DNA of 64,000 nucleotides from contig JAKUCV010001916.1 of NCBI GenBank assembly GCA_028386065.3, positions 152,814-216,813 on the forward strand, given 5' to 3'. This document shows positions 34,449 to 46,401 of the stretch, piece after piece. The position numbers were made by a program, and so were the translations under genes. The notes under the pieces were generated by a model that had not been told where the DNA came from, made no database searches, and worked only from the letters and a program-made list of their open reading frames with translations. Origin of the DNA: Turnera subulata (Eukaryota > Streptophyta > Magnoliopsida > Malpighiales > Passifloraceae). Position 1 is the first letter of the stretch; each line of letters starts with the position of its first letter.

Positions 34449-34876
34449 CTGAAATGTCTCTATTATTCTCAAGCTCTTCTGTGTGATTCCTTGCATTGAC
34501 GATTTCTGCACACCGATCAGCAGATTTGAATATTTTTTCCTCTTCTTGAGCATTGTTTTGTAAAGTGTCTGATTCTTCATTTCATAACTGAGGTTCTAGA
34601 GCATGTTGCGATTCTTCACAAGAACCTAGTGCTAGTTGAACAGATGTTTCACCACTATTTACTGCTGCACGAGATGCCTCGACAGTTTCCCTGTAACCAC
34701 TTGTGATCCAGAGGGAACTTTAGGAGGTGGAAGCAGGGAAAGCCGATGGAGTGGGCAGGTGATGTGGTTAGCAAGCCAAGAGTCGATGCAATCCATGTGA
34801 AAGGTATGGCAACATGCAGGTATCTGCTGATGCCTCTCTTCTGGTTGGTACGTAGTCGCCTAAACATACTGCACAC
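34449..34876 (-). pseudogene. RING-H2 (ATL58/59-like) exon, copy A, frameshifted
   Basis: The minus strand starts after a CCACAG acceptor-like site and encodes CAVCLGDY. A two-base insertion (near 34,848) then shifts the frame relative to copy B, destroying the RING-H2 domain. The original frame resumes downstream and reaches TGA at 34,582, and a possible donor GTAATT follows at 34,448. The upstream transmembrane exons expected of ATL proteins are not seen, so this is a fragment as well as broken. A conserved frame at 34,055-33,941 (MAKRMLLLALALSG) might be a further exon, but its phase does not fit a simple splice. Confidence 0.78.
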
Positions 34877-35550
34877 CTGTGGCCATTAAATAGCTCATTA
34901 TGAAATGCAGTGAAATCAAAGGTCATGGTGTTATCATGTTTCTTATTAGCTGGCTGATTCTTGTTAGGAGATAATGTGGAACAACTGTTGACATTTTATG
35001 CTGGATAAGATGGAATCATCAGTGCACGATGTGCTCATCACATGATGTTTTTTGTGTTTCCAAGAAGTCTAGTCTCATCACTGCCTGCAGTACATGCACA
35101 CTACTGCAAAAGCCAGCAAGCTAACAACTTCAACTTCTCTATCTTGTACAGCTAACATGCAATACAGTTCTGCTCTCTCGTGATTCAATAAGTACAGCAC
35201 CTTTATTCTTCACAATCATAGCCTCTGCAAAACCTATAGCCCCATTCATTTTACAGGTGCATCAGCTCTGGAATCCTCAAATACGAGGTCTTTTAATATG
35301 TAACGATCATTTAGGAAATTCCAATCGAAACCAAGTATTTACCATCTGTTAACAGAGTAACTCAAGTCTCTAGATCACCAAATGCAGTGCTTCTGAAGGA
35401 GCTCTGCATTGCTTATCTAACAAAATGCTAAATGTGTAACCTATTCTATAACCGGCAGCAACGCGCGGGTAATAAGCTAGTAACTATAATTATTCATGAC
35501 AAACATGAAATCACAAAAAGCCATGTAACATCTCAGCAAAACGTTTTTGG

Positions 35551-35766
35551 TGTAAGTCTTGGTGTAAATCACACATTTGTATTGATGCTTAGGATGGTAT
35601 TTATACACAAAGATAGAGCTATACACGGTAAGTATTGACCTCTAAATACAGTAACTAAATATACACTAAATCATACCAGATCACATCTAAGATATACCAT
35701 ATCGTATCACACCAAATCATATCAAATATACACCAAATCATATCTACGATATACCATATCATATCA
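35551..35766 (-). repeat. 3' LTR of the Ale-like Copia
   Basis: 216 bp, minus strand TGATATGATATGG ... ending TTACA. Three bases longer than the partner at one site (TCTAC versus TC before GATATACC), plus one further single-base indel. Confidence 0.9.
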
Positions 35767-37690
35767 CTCCCCCTCAAGTTGGACTGGGGTGAGGGACAAC
35801 TTGGAGCAGAAGTCTTGGAAGCGTGACTTGTGAAGGGGCTTTGTAAGCAAATCACCAAGCTGATCATGAGTAGAGATGTAACGAACAGAGAGTTGGCGCT
35901 TGCGCACTAAGTCCCGGACAAAGTGAAAGTCAATCTCCATATGTTTGGTGCGGGAGTGGAAAACTGGATTGGCTGTGAGATACGTGGCACTAAGGTTGTC
36001 ACACCAAATCTGCGGAGGGGTAGAACACGAGAGACCAATCTCATGAAGGAGATGAGTGAGCCAAACAAGTTCACTAGCAAGAGTGGCAAGTGAGCGGTAC
36101 TCTGCTTCAGTGGTAGAACGGGAGACAGCACGCTGTTTGCGAGAGCTCCAAGAAATAAGAGCCGAGCCAAGGAAGACACAATAGCCAGTGGTGGATTTAC
36201 GATCATCAAGATCACCCCCCCAATCGGCATCGCAGAAGCCACGAAGGTGGGTAGAGGAGTCCCGAGGCAGAAACAAGCCAAGCGTGGACGTTCCACGAAG
36301 GTAAACGCAAAATGCGTTTAACTGCAGACCATTGGTTGTCCGTAGGACAATGCATGAATTGAGACACCTTGTTCACAGAGAAGGCAATATCGGGGCGGGT
36401 GAATGTGAGATACTGAAGGCCACCAACAATACTGCGAAAGAGTGTAGGATCAGGAAGAGGAGGACTGTCACCAGCATAGAGCTTGTCTGTAGACATGGGG
36501 GTAGAGATGGGACTACTTTCGTGCATGTTGGCACGTTGCAAGAGATCACAAACATATTTGTGCTGGTGAAGAACAAGCCCACTAGGACGCCATCGGGCTT
36601 CAATCCCAAGAAAATAATGCAAGGCACCAATGTCACGAAGGGAGAACCGAGTCTGAAGGCTCGTGACCAAGGTCTGAACCAGTGACCGAGAGGACCCAAG
36701 CACAATGATATCATCCACATAGACTAAGCAAAAGAGCTTTTCGGGGCCAGTAGAATAGAAGAGAGAACAATCAGTTTTGGAACATCGAAACCCAAATTCC
36801 AGAAGAGCATCAGTGAGACACTTATTCCAAACCCGAGGTGCTTGTTTGAGCCCGTAGATGGATTTTTCAAGCTTGCACACATGGGTGGGACAACGAGGAT
36901 CAACATAACCGGGCGGTTGAGACATGTAAACATCCTCCTCAAGTCGCCCATGGAGAAATGCATTAGAGATATCCAGCTGGCGCACCTCCCATCCGTGAGA
37001 AACAGCAAGGGAGAGAAGAAGGCGAATCGTGGTCGGTTTGACCACAGGACTATAGGTGTCAGCAAAGTCAATCCCAGGGCGTTGATGGAAGCCCTTAGCG
37101 ACTAAGCGAGCCTTGTGTCTCTCAATAGTGCCATCGGGATGAAGTTTGGTCTTAAAGACCCATTTGCACCCAACAATGTTAGAGGCAGGAGGTGCAGGAA
37201 CAAGGCGCCAAGTACCGTTGGCAATAAGAGCACTGTACTCCGCATCCATAGCTGCACGCCACTCTGGGAGTTTAACAGCGGTGGTATAACAAGTCGGCTC
37301 CGGAGGAGGGGAGACAGTGGCCAACATAGACTGAATAACTTTCTTCCGCAGAGTACCCGTCTGAGCCCGAGTAACCATAGAGTGTCTAGTATCAGAGGGA
37401 GGTGGTGGATCCGAGGCAGTGGTAGTGGTGTCCAGGACCAAAGAAGTATCAGGAATAGTTGGAGCTGGTGGGGTAGGGGTAGGGGTTGGAGAAAGAGAGC
37501 TCGGAGGAGCAGGTGTGGTGATGTGGACGGCAGGAAGGGTAGGTGGCACAGGAGCAGGGGCACAAGCACCATCAATCGATCGGTAAGGGAAGACCTATTC
37601 ATCAAATAGGACATGACGTGAGACATAGAACTTATTAGAAGCACGATCAAAGCACTTGTACCCTTCATGGGTACGACTATAGCCAAGAAA
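35764..37690 (-). pseudogene. Ale-like Copia RT, RNase H and integrase end
   Basis: The frame 37,549-36,212 carries the integrase C-terminal linker and reverse transcriptase: AAMDAEYSALIANGTWRLVP, CKWVFKTKLHPDGTIERHKA, LVYVDDIIVLGSS (intact YVDD). A frameshift near 36,280 leads to RNase H in 36,276-35,764 (FCDADWGGDLDDRKSTTGYC, STTEAEYRSLA, HSRTKHMEIDFHFVRD, GDLLTKPL). The stretch 37,860-37,550 holds the rest of integrase in broken frames. One frameshift and one or more stops disable the polyprotein, but the catalytic motifs remain. Confidence 0.92.
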
Positions 37691-37858
37691 AATACACGGA
37701 AGAGACCTAGGATTTAACTTATGTTTAGCATAGGGACGTAACCAAGGATAACACAAATAACCAAAGACACGAAGTTGATCATAAACTGGAGGAGAATGAA
37801 ATAAAAGTTCATATGGACTATGATTTTGAAGACGAGGGGTAGGAAGACGATTGATGAC

Positions 37859-39886
37859 TTAAACGGTCGTTTCGAAGGCATTGGTCCAAAACTTTTGAGG
37901 GACACTGGAGTGAAAGAGAAGTGCACAGTCAGTCTCAACAACATGGCGATGTTTACGTTCCGCACGCCCATTTTGTTCGGGAGTGTGAGGACACAAAACA
38001 CGCTGTGTAATTCCATGGGTGCGAAGATAACCTGTAAGTGCCTGAAACTCACCACCCCAATCAGCTTGGAATTGTCGAATAGAACAGCCAAAATATTTCT
38101 CTACTAGTAATCGAAACTGATGAAAGACAGGAAGGACATCAGATTTGCATTGAAGAAAGTAAATCCAAGTGTATTTGCTATAATGATCAAAGAAAAGAAC
38201 GTAATATTGAAACCCATCATTAGAAATAACAGGGGCCGGACCCCAAACGTTTGAACAAATTAAATCTAATGGCCCACGGGCCTGATATTGAGACTCGAAA
38301 AATGGAAGCCTATGCATTTTACTGGAAACACAGGCTTGACACAAAGTAGAACTAACAGGACCAGACGACACTAAGTGACCAGTAGATGCCAAACGGTGGA
38401 CAGTGGACGATGAAGCATGTCCAAGACGTGCATGCCACGTGGTGAGGGAAGTAGAGTGACTCTGAGCAGCTGACAATGGTAGAGACGATGGAAGAGGATA
38501 AAGACCATCTTTACTCAGCCCGCGGTACAGTATTTCCTGCGTTGCCAAATCCTTAACCAAGAAACAATCAGGGAAGAATTCAACAGAAACGCGATTAGTA
38601 GTGACAAAGGAACTAACAGAAATCAAATTTTGTTGAGCAGTGGGTACATGAAGAACATCTTGAAGAGAAAAAGTATGACCAGCAATAGAGACATTAGATT
38701 GTCCAATATGAGAGATGGGAAGAGTGGAACCATTACCTAAGGTGACCTCTTCGGGACCTTGATACTCAGAATGAATAGCAAGGTCATCAAGCCGAGCGGA
38801 GAGATGGTGCGTTGTGCCACTATCCATGAGCCATGGTTGAGAGGTGGAGGTGGAGGTGGTAGCAAGGTGAGAAGAGGGACAGGGAGAAGGCCGAGAAGAA
38901 GCATTCTTTGGAGAAGGACACACACGGGACACATGCCCAGATCCACCACAATTATAGCAGGTGAGACTAGAGGTGAGAGGGGCAGATTGGGTACTCGAAG
39001 GAGCACTCGGATAATAATTACCATGAGTATGCATAGAGAAATTATCAGGACGGGGTACGGAAGGAGTGGGAAGAATACCAGGAGCACCACGGCCACGGCC
39101 ACGAGGACCCCCCCGAAACTGTCCTCGGCCACGAGGAACTGGTGCAGCCCCATAGTGCGCTGTGGGAGAGGTACTGCTATAAAAGGCAGTGGGAGGAATA
39201 GCAGCTGCATCATCCAGTTGAAGTTGACGCTCTTCTTGAAGAAGCATGCCGAAAAGAGTGTCAAAATCAATATCAGCATGAGTTGCATCAATGGACCGTG
39301 TGAACGGGCAATAGGAAGGGCCAAGTCCACTCTTAATATACTCAACCAAATCGTCATCAGGGACCGGGTGTTGAAGAGCAGCAAGGTGGTCAGTAAGACT
39401 CTTGGCTTTCTGAACATAGGTTTCAATATTGTCATTACCTCGTTGTAGAGTGATCAGCTGGTGCTTTAGGTCCCGAATCTTTGGCTTGGACGCTTTGGCA
39501 TAGGTGGTAGCGAGTTTCTCCCAAGCCAATCGAGCCGTGGCCACACCAGATAGTTGAGAGAGAAGGCTTTCAGAGACAGAAGCAGTAATCCAACTGAGGA
39601 CAGTTTGATCTTGACGTACCCATGTCTGGTATGCAGGATTAAGTTGGCCATCATCAAGGAACTTAGGTGGGGAAGGACAAGAACCATCAAGAAAGTGTTC
39701 TAAGCCGCAGCCTCGAACCATAGGAAGAAACTGGGTACACCAGAGGAGGTAATTAGTTGACGTCAATTTGATCGTCAACTGGTGGGAGAGGTTTTGATTT
39801 GGGACAAGAGAGGAATTGGAGGCTAGGGCCATTGTGCTGCTAGAAGCTGGTAGGTTTGAGGAAGAAAGAGAGAGAATAGTTGACAT
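37859..39886 (-). pseudogene. Ale-like Copia gag, protease and integrase core
   Basis: A 675-codon open frame from the ATG at 39,886. Gag occupies residues 1 to about 240, zinc knuckle CYNCGGSGHVSRVCP near 310, protease DSGTTHHLSA near 350, and integrase from about 460 with HARLGHASS...CQACVSSKMHRLPF (zinc-binding) and a DWGGEF core motif, ending at a stop after QKFWTNAFETTV. The stop cuts integrase before its C-terminus. The gag start lies 11 bases before the primer-binding site, so the leader is very short. Confidence 0.93.
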
Positions 39887-39897
39887 ACTTTAGGGTT

Positions 39898-39909
39898 GCT
39901 CCGCTACCA
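39898..39909 (-). other. Primer-binding site of the Ale-like Copia
   Basis: Minus strand TGGTAGCGGAGC immediately after the LTR end. Confidence 0.82.
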
Positions 39910-40121
39910 TGTAAATCTGGTGTAAATCACACATTTGTATTGATGTTTAGGATGGTATTTATACACAAAGATAGAGCTAGACACGGTAAGTGTTGACCTC
40001 TAAATACAGTAACTAAATATACACAAAATCATACCAGATCAAGTCTAAGATATACCATATCGTATCACACCAAATCATATCAAATATACACCAAATCATA
40101 TCGATATACCATATCATATCA
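39910..40121 (-). repeat. 5' LTR of the Ale-like Copia
   Basis: 212 bp partner of 35,551-35,766, adjoining the TTTGG duplication at 40,122. Confidence 0.92.
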
Positions 40122-40126
40122 TTTGG

Positions 40127-41360
40127 ACCATCAAACCCATCAGGAATTTTGCCAATGACCAGCAAATTTTGCCAGTTTGTACTTCTGCAAGAACGGTCCT
40201 CTGGTGTCAAAATGAATTATATCACATGCTATACACACAAAGAAATAGAACTCCGTCTTCGAACAAAAAAATGCCACATTTGAGCGACATAATCAAAGAG
40301 ATAAAAAGTGACGCTTATCCTCTGTTGTATATTAAATTATATAATGGACTATTGGTCTAGAAGCTGAAAGAATGTAGCAAAAATATTGGGGAGGGAATTA
40401 ATATATATAATCTGAAACGAATAAAGATGTCATGATAGATTTAGAATCCCTACTGGTTTATCCTTTTTCTGATGAGTGGTTTAACACGTCAATAGAATCA
40501 ACTTGTATTCAGGGTGGACCACATACATTATTAGTTCATTGTCATCAAATTCAACCCACAACAATTTAGTTTAGGTGAAAAAAATCTTTAATGATTTAAC
40601 CATTTTGTGGTTCCTTCCAATTCAATAAACAGATGTGGACACTTACAATTAACCAAAAAAACAAAAACACAGACAAGTGAAGGTAACTAGTGAAGGCCTT
40701 CTATTAGCTAAGCTCTTGGTGTCATCTGTTTCTTTTGGGGAAGTCTTCCCGATTCATTCACAGAAACAATTTGAATCATATAATCCGCTAGTTTATTTGT
40801 CTGACACTGTTTGGTCACTCCCTGCTCAACGGATAGGTTTCTGTCAGCACCTTCACAAATTAAAGACCTGTCATGTCTGGTAGGATTGCAGTCTTTCTTT
40901 TTACTTTCCCTCTTAAATAGGTGTGCGTGGTGAATTCATTGTTGTTATTTCCTTTCTTTACTGTAAGAAAATATCCATTCTTTCTGATACAAGAACCACT
41001 TGACTTGGCCTGTTCACATGTGTTTGCTGTTGTTAATTGTCTGATTTGAGATTTTTGAATAGCACATTAACCATCATATATTCATTCATTGTCTTTTTCC
41101 TTTTCTCCTTGTTCAGTGTTAGTCAGTCTCGTAGTTGTTGTCATGTTGTTCTGTTTTTGCCCGCTTGGATGCTTCCATGCAATAAATGTAATCATTTTGC
41201 AGATCCTATTAATCCCTTGAAATAATGATAGGATTGAATCATAATCGACTCAGTTGTTCGTATTTTAATATTGACACTACGGTCTTATTACAACCTTAGA
41301 AAACATAAAGGAATACATATACAATAGAAGATTTGTCAAGCAGAGTGAAATCAGCCATGA
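40127..41360. other. Intergenic region between the Copia and the P450 (copy A)
   Basis: Nearly identical to 61,250-62,484 in copy B. A short plus-strand ORF (40,677-40,883) recurs there, but the whole region is equally conserved, so this is no evidence of coding. It includes the 3' flank of the P450. Confidence 0.65.
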
Positions 41361-42964
41361 TTAAGGTTGAATGGGTATAGCTCTCAGTGGTTGATCTTTT
41401 ACCACTGTGAAGCCAAATCTATCTTCCATGTCCATGTTTTCTGGTGTCACCCCATCTTCAAGTTGCCAATCAAAGGAATGAAGGAGTGAACCCAACATCA
41501 AATGCAGCATCCTAATTGCCAAAGGCAATCCAGGGCAAATTCTCCTCCCAGCACCAAATGGAATGAACTCAACATTCTGGCCTTTAAAATCAATATTAGA
41601 CCCCAAGAACCTCTCCGGCACGAACGAATCAGGATCCTCCCATATACTTGGGTCCCTACCAATAGCCCATGCGTTAACCAGTACCCTAGCACCTTTTGTG
41701 ATTGTGAAACCACAGACTTCTACTTCCTCTCCTGCTTTTCGGGGCAGTAAAGGGACAGCTGGGTGCAATCTCAGTGTTTCCTTTATTATGGCTTGTAGAT
41801 ATGGTAAACGTGCAATGTCTGATTCTTCAACCATGTTGCCACTGCCAATAGTCTGCTCAAGCTCTTCACGGGCTTTCCTCAAAATCCTGGGGTTTCCAAG
41901 TAATTCTGCCATTGCCCACTCCATTGTGCTTGAGGTAGTATCCGTACCAGCAGCAAACAGATCCTAGCATTCCAATACGTAGTCATTGATTTGATCCTGG
42001 CATATTAATCCATAACAAGATAATAAAGGAAACAATGAAAGGAAAGCAGCAAGAAAATAGAAGTAACCAAGAAAAAATGTTTGATGTAATTTTTGTTCAT
42101 CAAGTCGCTGTTCTCCTGGCTGATAGAGAGAAGAGTGTCAAGCATGTCATCCGTGGGCAGGTAGCCCTTCACATTCCTTCCCTGCAGTCTTTCATTGATT
42201 ATATGATCAAAGAAATCAAATATCTTTCGGAAATGAATCGCAGTGCGACGCTTTATTCCTTGAAGGTCAATGTATTGGAATATAGGAAAATAATCTGCTA
42301 AGTTTGGTTTTCCTATCTCATCCATGACACCCCTCACCACCTCCTTAAACCTCTGTGCAGTATCCGAACTCGAATCACTCAAGTCAAGTGACAAAGCAGT
42401 GTTTGACAGGGCATTAAATGTAGTTCTGAAAGCTGCTTGGCCTACATCTACTGCCTTGCCAGCAGGGCAATGTTCTTGAACATCAACCACCAATTCTTGT
42501 ACCTTTTTCCGCCTCAGTTCTTGGTTGGCATCAAGTTTTTGAGTGGTGAATATATAAGAGTTGCATACCTTCCAAAGGTTCCTCCATGCTGATGCAACAG
42601 GCAACCATGGAATGCCAAACTCATGGTGGTCAAGAGCTCGAACTGCATCGGGAATAGTTCGGTTGGAGAAGATGGAATCGTGCTTTTGGAGGATTTCTCT
42701 AGCAACGGATGCAGAAGATATGACAACTGTGGTCACCTGCCCTATCTTTAGACTCATCAAAGGGCCATGAATCTTGGCAAGCTTGGCTAGAGATTTGTGG
42801 GGCTTGTCACCAAGATCCAGCAGGTTACCTATAATTGGTGAAGGCGCAGGAACTGGTGGAAGTTTTGCCTTGTTCTTTTCATTCTTTGTTGTAAGGAAAT
42901 GTAGAGCCTGAAATAAGACCAAGCCGAGGACAGCAGATAAAGAGACCGCCAGAACCAAGTCCAT
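41361..42964 (-). CDS. CYP76-like cytochrome P450 monooxygenase, copy A
   Basis: Exon 1 complement(42,068-42,964) and exon 2 complement(41,361-41,963), with a 104-bp phase-0 GT-AG intron, give 499 residues, normal for the CYP71-clan CYP76 family (terpenoid and alkaloid oxidations at the ER membrane). N-terminal anchor 1-26, hinge LPPVPAPSP 35-43, AAGTDTT of the I helix 303-309, ExxR KETLR with Glu361 and Arg364, PERF 415-418, heme loop [10 protein letters not shown] with ligand Cys442. The C-helix reads W127-RNL-W131 where the family (and copy B) has Arg131, which contacts a heme propionate, so heme binding or stability may suffer. The 5' flank is only about 200 bp long before the duplication junction. 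Substrate unknown. Confidence 0.93.
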
Positions 42965-43711
42965 GTATTCTCCTCTCCGTTGTAACTTGTTAGGATTTTG
43001 CTTCTTTAGCTACCCTGTCTAGAGGGGCTTGTTTGCACAATATGTGCCAAAATTTACCAAGAGTAGACAGTGTAATTATTGATTAGCAACCTGGATTGCA
43101 CCACTGAGTGACGCTAGACTCCAAAAATTACAAAATAGATATCCTGTAATCAAATAGCCTCAGAAATATTCATTAAGCTCAACTTTTTAATTAAACAAAA
43201 ACATTAAACTCATTTCATATTCTTGCTAAAAACAAGAAGGATGAGGTGTCATGTTTGAATTCCATCTTCCACGTCAACTAGTATAAAAAAAGTATGCATG
43301 TAGTACAATCTTCTCATCATTTTATCAATCATTATTAACTATTTCCATTATAATGTTGTTAATCTTTTATTCGTATGTCAATTCTGCCCCATCTGTATAT
43401 TTTCTTCTTGTTCATACCATTGCGACAAATGGAAGTTGAGTGTCAAGAGTGGGTGGATGAGGTGGCTTCGATCGCCAGCTACCAGCATATATATATATAA
43501 ATTTCTCGTGTAAGAATTAGTAAGTCAAAGCCGAATGATGCTCATCGATCAAACTTGAATTTGTATTCTCTTCCCCTCAAACATATTATCATAACGCTAC
43601 AACAATTGCAAATGGCGGTGGTTGATTTTGTCAAATTGCGGCGGTTAAATAATAGCCCCGCAATATGACACATCCCAAAGAAAATTTGTAAATTGCGAGT
43701 GGTTGATTTTT

Positions 43712-43810
43712 TTTGCTTTCGCACCGGTGTCCTGGGCCAACCCGTCTTTAAGGGATAACAACGGGTCCAGATTAATCCAGCTCATGGCATGATTGGAATC
43801 ATAAAGGTTG
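43712..43810 (-). mobile_element. Short truncated SINE-like insert in copy B
   Basis: 99 bp absent from copy A, flanked by a 17-bp direct repeat GCGAGTGGTTGATTTTT (43,695-43,711 and 43,811-43,827). Its T-rich left end is a poly(A) tail on the minus strand. It is too short to show A and B boxes. Confidence 0.7.
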
Positions 43811-44089
43811 GCGAGTGGTTGATTTTTGTCAAACAACGGTTATAATTCCGCAATGTGACACATCCCCAAAGACAATTTGATGGGTTTTTACCTCCACAAT
43901 CTTTTTTTCCAAAAAAATTTAGTATTTAAATGTTTAAATTTTTTTTATTTTTTAAAATTACAGTCAAAACACACATACAACCAATCTAATCCTTGTTTTA
44001 CCCATTTATCCATATAATATTATATTTATTTTTCAAAATATAGATTTTAATTTTCTTAACCTTATAAATATTAATCCGATGTTGCTCAT

Positions 44090-44400
44090 ATTAACCTGGC
44101 AGCCTATACAAGCCTACTTAGGCACGAATGTGCTGGATTTGGTTGGGCTTATCTTGGCCTATGGGGGCCCAATTAGCACCGCATTGGTTGGCCTAACTCA
44201 GCCCAAGTGAAGCCCAATTAGGCCCGCATGATATGGGCCGATTTGGGCACTATAGGCTCAATTAGGCCCGACGAGGCGGGCCGGGTCAGGCCCATATGGA
44301 CTAGGCCTACTCAGCCCCTGTCTAGACCATGTAGGCCGGCATAGTTGAGCCAAGTCGGGCCCAATTAGGCCCATATGGGATGCACCGTGGCGGGTTGGTG
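44090..44400. repeat. GC-rich spacer with recurring AGGCCCATATG words (copy B)
   Basis: Counterpart of 33,350-33,640. Confidence 0.55.
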
Positions 44401-44651
44401 GAGGAGGAGTAATACCGGGGGAGACTTAGGAGCGATGAACTTGGGTTTGAAAAAAAATTAGAAGGGATAGTTATAATTATAAAATCAGAATATTGAGATA
44501 ATTGAATTAGAATATTAATATTTGGGTATTGGAATATCCATTACCCAGCCCCTAAATACCCATGGTTATGTGGGATAAATAAGTATATTATCCATTAAGA
44601 CAAAAATAATTTTCTACTTCCCTATTTAGATCCCAAACACCCATTTATGAT

Positions 44652-46228
44652 TCGTAAGAAATTTCCAAGCGAGTTTGATTACACTTCCCCATTTAGATCC
44701 GAATTTTGACCTTCTCTGGGTTAAGTTATTAAAATCCAAGTATGGTGCTAGCACTAACTTTCTTCCTAAAATGGTGGCAGGGAAATGAAGCTCCCATATT
44801 TAGAGGGGCATCTGCAAGGCGTGGCCCACACTTCAGAAAGGCACTTCCTGGCTTGTGGGGAATGGGGCTAAGGCTAGATTCTGGACGGATAACTGGTTAG
44901 GTGGGAGTGGGGATCTCAAGTTCCAAGCCACTCAATCTGTACCGGATGAACATCTACACAGATCAGTGGCTTCTTATGTTTCTGCTAATGGTGAATGGGA
45001 TATAGTTATCCTATAGGAGTTCCTTCCCCCTGCCACTTTAGGGATTTTGGCACTCTCTCCAGTGCCTATGACTAATGGTGATGAGGATGTTATGATTTGG
45101 GAGCATATCAGCTCTGAGGAGTGTACTGTGAAGTCTGCCTATCAGTTTGTTCGTGGCTCACAAGACATTCAACACTTTGAACCTTGAAAATCCCTTTGGA
45201 AATGGAAGGGCCTGCCCAGAATCAGAACCTTCTTATGGCAGCTCGCACATGACGTGTTACTCACTAATGCTACTAGGGTGTATCGGCATATGGCTTCGGA
45301 TGCCACCTATCCCCGCCACCTTCAGGACTCGAAAACAGCGCTACACGCTCTGCGTGATTGTGGTTTTGCCCGGACTATTTGGAAGTCCTTCCTTCATCCT
45401 AATGATTGGCCCTCTTTTTTTTGCAGATGGAACAACGAGGGACTGGCTGCTATCAGCACTTAAGAAGCCCATGGTGTGCACATCTCGGTGTCCCTGGTCC
45501 CTTCTGTTTGGAGTTGGCGCCTGGATCCTTTGAAAGTCCCAGAATGAGCTGGTGTTTCAGCCACCAGATAGACAAGAGGATCTCTCGAGCCTAGCAGAGA
45601 GAGCACTTTCCTTTGCCTTTCAAGTGTGTGAGCAGACTTTATCAGCGTCAGCCAATCTTGAGCCAACCACCCGGGAGTGTTTTGTTGGGTGGAGACCTCC
45701 AGATGCCGGTTGGATAAAGGTCAACACAGATGGTTCTGTTTGCTCCCGTACTGGACACGCAGGCGCTGTGGGGGTCTTTTGCACTTCAGACGGAAAGTGG
45801 GTTATAGGGTTCTCACATAGACTCCAAACTTGAACCCCTTTTATTGCTGAGTTATGGGCAGCTTATGATGGCCTATGTCTTGCATGGAGCTCCAGCTTCT
45901 GTAGGGTGGTGCTAGAGGTTGATAGTCAGGAAGTCTCTTCCTTCCTCAACTCCACTACTCCCTCTCGTTTTGACAAAGTTCCTTTGAAGGAGTGTATTCG
46001 GGCATTACTTGCTCGTCCTTGGACCGTTGTTATTCAACACGGCTACCGTGAGGCTAATTTGGTTGCGGATATGCTTGTCAAATCTAGCCTTTCCATGGAT
46101 TATGCATTAGTCCCAGTTCATATGCCCCCACAACATGAACCAGCTTATACTGGACGCGTCTGGGGCACAGCTCCTATGTGAGTTCTTGATGTAATCACCT
46201 TTTAATTTTCTCAAAATACCAAAAAAAA
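44652..46228 (+). mobile_element. 5'-truncated LINE (L1-type) with 14-bp target-site duplication
   Basis: The left flank CACCCATTTATGAT (44,638-44,651) recurs at 59,538-59,551 as CACTCATTTATGAT, beyond the later insert stack. Copy A has a single such site at 33,854-33,868. The element ends in a poly(A) run 46,221-46,228. It carries broken plant-LINE ORF2 C-terminal coding: ARFWTDNWLG, a zf-RVT stretch (WKWKGLPRIRTFLWQLAHDV) and an RNase H domain. Confidence 0.85.
44820..46181 (+). pseudogene. LINE ORF2 C-terminal remnant (zf-RVT and RNase H)
   Basis: Several frames joined by stops and shifts: zf-RVT-like near 45,190-45,460 (LHALRDCGFARTIWKSFLHP), then an RNase H fold from about 45,690 with WIKVNTDGSV (first catalytic Asp), VLEVDSQEV and EANLVADMLVK. 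In plant L1 elements this domain follows the RT, whose catalytic part is lost through 5' truncation. Confidence 0.82.
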
Positions 46229-46401
46229 GAGTAAATAATTTTTTTGGTCCTTAAATTTTGTCGATTTCGCATTTTTTGTCCCTTCTTGTTTAATGTCACT
46301 CATTGTGTCCCTGAACTCTCAATTGACCGGGCCATATTGTCCTTTTTACTCACTACAGAAGGTCAATTGTCATGGTGTTGAGACGTGTCATGGGGGCCTG
46401 C

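Larger units (their letters stand above)
35551..40121 (-). mobile_element. Copia retrotransposon (Ale-like), 4.57 kb, in copy A
   Basis: Complete in structure: LTRs 35,551-35,766 and 39,910-40,121, primer-binding site 39,898-39,909, polypurine tract 35,767-35,780, and a TTTGG target-site duplication at 35,546-35,550 and 40,122-40,126. Coding order on the minus strand is gag, protease, integrase, RT, RNase H (Copia order). Short LTRs and overall size suggest the Ale/Retrofit lineage. By my alignment the LTRs differ at about 7 substitutions and 2 small indels in 212 bp, so it is moderately old. Confidence 0.93.
32284..43165. repeat. Segmental duplication, copy A
   Basis: Starts at TTCATTAAGCTCAACTTTT (32,284; again at 43,170) and carries in order PI-1-unit tail, TA microsatellite, GC-rich spacer, RING-H2 exon and CYP76-like gene. 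The same order and high similarity are found in copy B after removing B's insertions. Copy A alone contains the 4.6-kb Copia at 35,551-40,121; the empty site is in B near 61,245. Copy A without the Copia is about 6.3 kb. Confidence 0.9.

Noticed and set aside
36332..39448. Several plus-strand ORFs of 90-230 codons across the Ale-like Copia
   Set aside because: Antisense shadows of the gag-pol frames. The minus-strand products carry all recognisable domains.
40677..40883. 68-codon plus-strand ORF conserved in copy B (61,800-61,994)
   Set aside because: The entire intergenic region is equally conserved between the recent copies, there is no known similarity, and copy B gains an earlier stop. 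Conservation here is due to duplication, not selection.
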